Source: Nymphaea colorata (taxonomy: Eukaryota > Streptophyta > Magnoliopsida > Nymphaeales > Nymphaeaceae). From it: 60,000 bases of DNA. The stretch lies in NCBI RefSeq assembly GCF_008831285.2, contig NC_045141.1:20520848-20580847 (forward strand). Reading direction: 5' to 3'. A program made the translations under genes and the position numbers. The notes below the pieces were generated by a model. That model was not told the origin of the DNA and ran no database searches. It saw only the letters and a list, made by a program, of their open reading frames with translations. Of this stretch, positions 57,949-60,000 are shown piece after piece. Position 1 is the stretch's first letter, and every line of letters starts with the position of its first letter.

Positions 57949-58035
57949 GTAGCATAGTTGGTTGAGTTGGATTGCGGGTTTACCACATGTCAACAACAGT
58001 TTGATTTCTTTAGGTGCTATAGTTCAGCGCTCAAG
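57949..58035 (+). mobile_element. tRNA-related SINE-like segment
   Basis: GTAGCATAGTTGGTTGAGTTGG-type A box text (57949-57970) and AACAGTTTGATTTC as a weak B box (57995-58008) resemble the segment at 13290. The 3' limit is unknown. Confidence 0.4.
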
Positions 58036-60000
58036 GGGGGATGCGACACACTAATTTACATGCAGCACAGACTTCAATCCAAGCAACACAACTCTAAACC
58101 CAGCTTAATGGAGGGGGTTTCATCTCTTGCCTTGGATGATAGGATGAACCAATTCACCGAAAATTATTTAGGAAGTCTTTCACATTAATTATACATTGAT
58201 TAAAGTACAAGCCTGTGATAACTATTGGTGCTCACTAAATTAGCATTTGCAATGCTTACTACTATTTTTTTCGCAAAAATTTCGAGCTTACCTTTTATTA
58301 ATGAAAATAAATAATGAGCATAGTGAGTGCAATTCAATATTTTTGAACGGAAATTAATCAAGTCAAATTAGGTGCAACTAAAAACAGCATAATTCAAATA
58401 TATATCAGAGAGGGCATTGCTTATGCCTACTCACAAATAGGTAAATAAAATAGACTGATCATGAGATATTCATTGAAATAAAAGAAAATTTAGAAAAATA
58501 GTACACTTTCTTTGTTTTATAAACCAAAAACTCTTTTTTTTTGTGTTTGTTGCACAGCTAGCTAACGGAGATAAACTTCTACATGCAATTAAGTTGTACA
58601 CCTGAAAAAAAAATTCCAAACTCATCAAAAGCCACCTAAGGTATAATGATTATATCCTCAACTCTTGGCTGGCCCTTCACTTTGGTCTAGCTGATCATAC
58701 ATTCAATTTATTTTTCAAAACCATAAATAAGAGCTTCTTTTCTAAATTTTTATTTGAATCACATGAGAAACAAAAGTGGAATGGAAGGTCAATGATGCTT
58801 TCAAATTCCGCCTGCTGTGTTGTTCGTGTCTGTCCAACTTCTATTGTGATAATTAGAAAGCTCACGTTAAAGCTCAAATTATATTAATTTATCCCTAAAG
58901 ATTTCTTAAGTGTCTGGCTTCATAATTATCATCAATATCATCACATTTGTAAATGCATACGCATGAAGATGCTAGGTCTCCTGCCTTCAACAGTTTATCA
59001 AAGTTATCGTCCATCAATTTTTGTAGCGTTAAAACAACTCAATTTCTCTGTTGTTTCTATGCGAAAATTACTAAGAGTTTGATGCTTCTGCGGTTTATAA
59101 TGCACTAATTACTCCATGTTTCGTTTTCTTTTCCATTTCATTATGCTTTGGTGAACCCAAAAAATAGATCGATGTCATGCCAATTGGTATGTGATATTAT
59201 ATCGAATTGACAACTTTCTTGCACAGCTTTTCGAGAGATTTGATTTTTCAGCTATCGATTTTCAACCCATCTTTTACTTTGAGTACATCTTTAAAATCTT
59301 TCCAATTCGTTCTGAATATATCAATCACTGAGCCGCTTCAAAGGTTGAAGTTATAGTTTCTTGACTTCTTCCCTTTTCAGCTTCCAACTTCGAAGCGCAC
59401 CTCAGCAGTAAACTCGACTATGCATGGGTAAGCAGAGAAAAACTCTTCTTATCCCTCGATAAGTGCACATTAAGTATACTTAATGTGATTCGTCCTATCT
59501 CTCATACGTTACTTTTGATCAGCAGGCTTTTACAGCCTAATTACGAAACCTTCAGTTAATCATTCATCGACCGTCTTAGGAAATAAAGAATAGGCTTGCA
59601 GGATACCTTCAACTGCTTCCGTGAATGCCTTGTTCAGTAAAACTGCCCAATCTTGATCTAGAGATTAAGAAAGAGAGCTCATAGCACATAGTGATTCGTA
59701 AATTTGATTATAAATTCCTACCCTTTTTTAGTTCTTATAGTTTTAAAGCATGTAACATAAATACACATAACATTCTTCTTACTAAACACCATTTTTCATT
59801 TTATTCATTACAAAGTTGACAAGTGATAGAATGAAAATACAAACCTAAAAGCAAACGGCGGTTTCGAACGTCTCATCGCTTCAAGGATAAAAATTGGCAC
59901 ACACTTATCAAAACATTCAAGTACTAGATCTTATCTGGAAATTTGACCTTGTTGGGCATCAGAGCTTTGGTATTGAAATGCAAAGAAATGTCCTTTTTCA
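58036..60000. other. Intergenic to window end
   Basis: No gene, RNA or element ends were recognised. Confidence 0.4.

Noticed and set aside
1-60000. Biosynthetic or defence gene cluster
   Set aside because: The four intact genes are unrelated in pathway, differ in strand and are separated by kilobases of repeats.

Overview
This is nuclear DNA from a flowering plant. The evidence is four plant genes with canonical GT-AG introns or clear signal-peptide architecture, set in AT-rich, repeat-filled intergenic DNA: a DUF1218 / MODIFYING WALL LIGNIN-type membrane protein, a DCP5 (LSM14/SCD6-type) mRNA decapping factor, a CYP707A abscisic-acid 8'-hydroxylase and an IDA-like abscission peptide precursor. 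The sequence does not allow a species call. There is no bacterial, organellar or viral gene content, and no rRNA, intact tRNA or CRISPR array.

Layout. 1-2.9 kb: a TATA box and a broken first exon of a polygalacturonase, followed by a miniature copia-like element (minus strand, with recognisable primer-binding site and polypurine tract) and a third, abutting LTR copy. 2.9-10 kb: a large inverted repeat, two arms of about 1.85 kb in opposite orientation around a 3.4 kb centre. The centre holds a copia LTR with the start of gag and two exons of an AP-1 mu-adaptin gene with their intron kept. 10-17 kb: gene-free, with a roughly 0.9 kb block present twice in direct orientation and LINE and SINE debris. 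17.7-19.2 kb: the DUF1218 gene, plus strand, three exons. 20.9-26 kb: DCP5, minus strand, seven exons. 26-45 kb: repeats (a three-copy AT-rich family, small MITEs, LINE pieces split around a CACTA-type end, and short tandem repeats). 46.2-48.8 kb: CYP707A, plus strand, seven exons. 51.2-52.1 kb: a decayed LINE reverse transcriptase. 56.9-57.2 kb: the intronless IDA-like gene, followed by an unrecognised broken coding-like stretch. The rest is ordinary intergenic sequence.

The genes do not form an operon or cluster and have separate promoters. CYP707A (ABA breakdown), the IDA-like peptide (organ separation) and the polygalacturonase remnant (pectin breakdown) touch related physiology, but I see nothing that shows their proximity to be functional. 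The most unusual structures are the inverted repeat with its captured gene fragment, the miniature LTR element with three LTRs, and the altered first residue of the IDA-like peptide motif. I found no convincing new biological system; the inverted repeat as a possible hairpin-RNA source is the best candidate to test.
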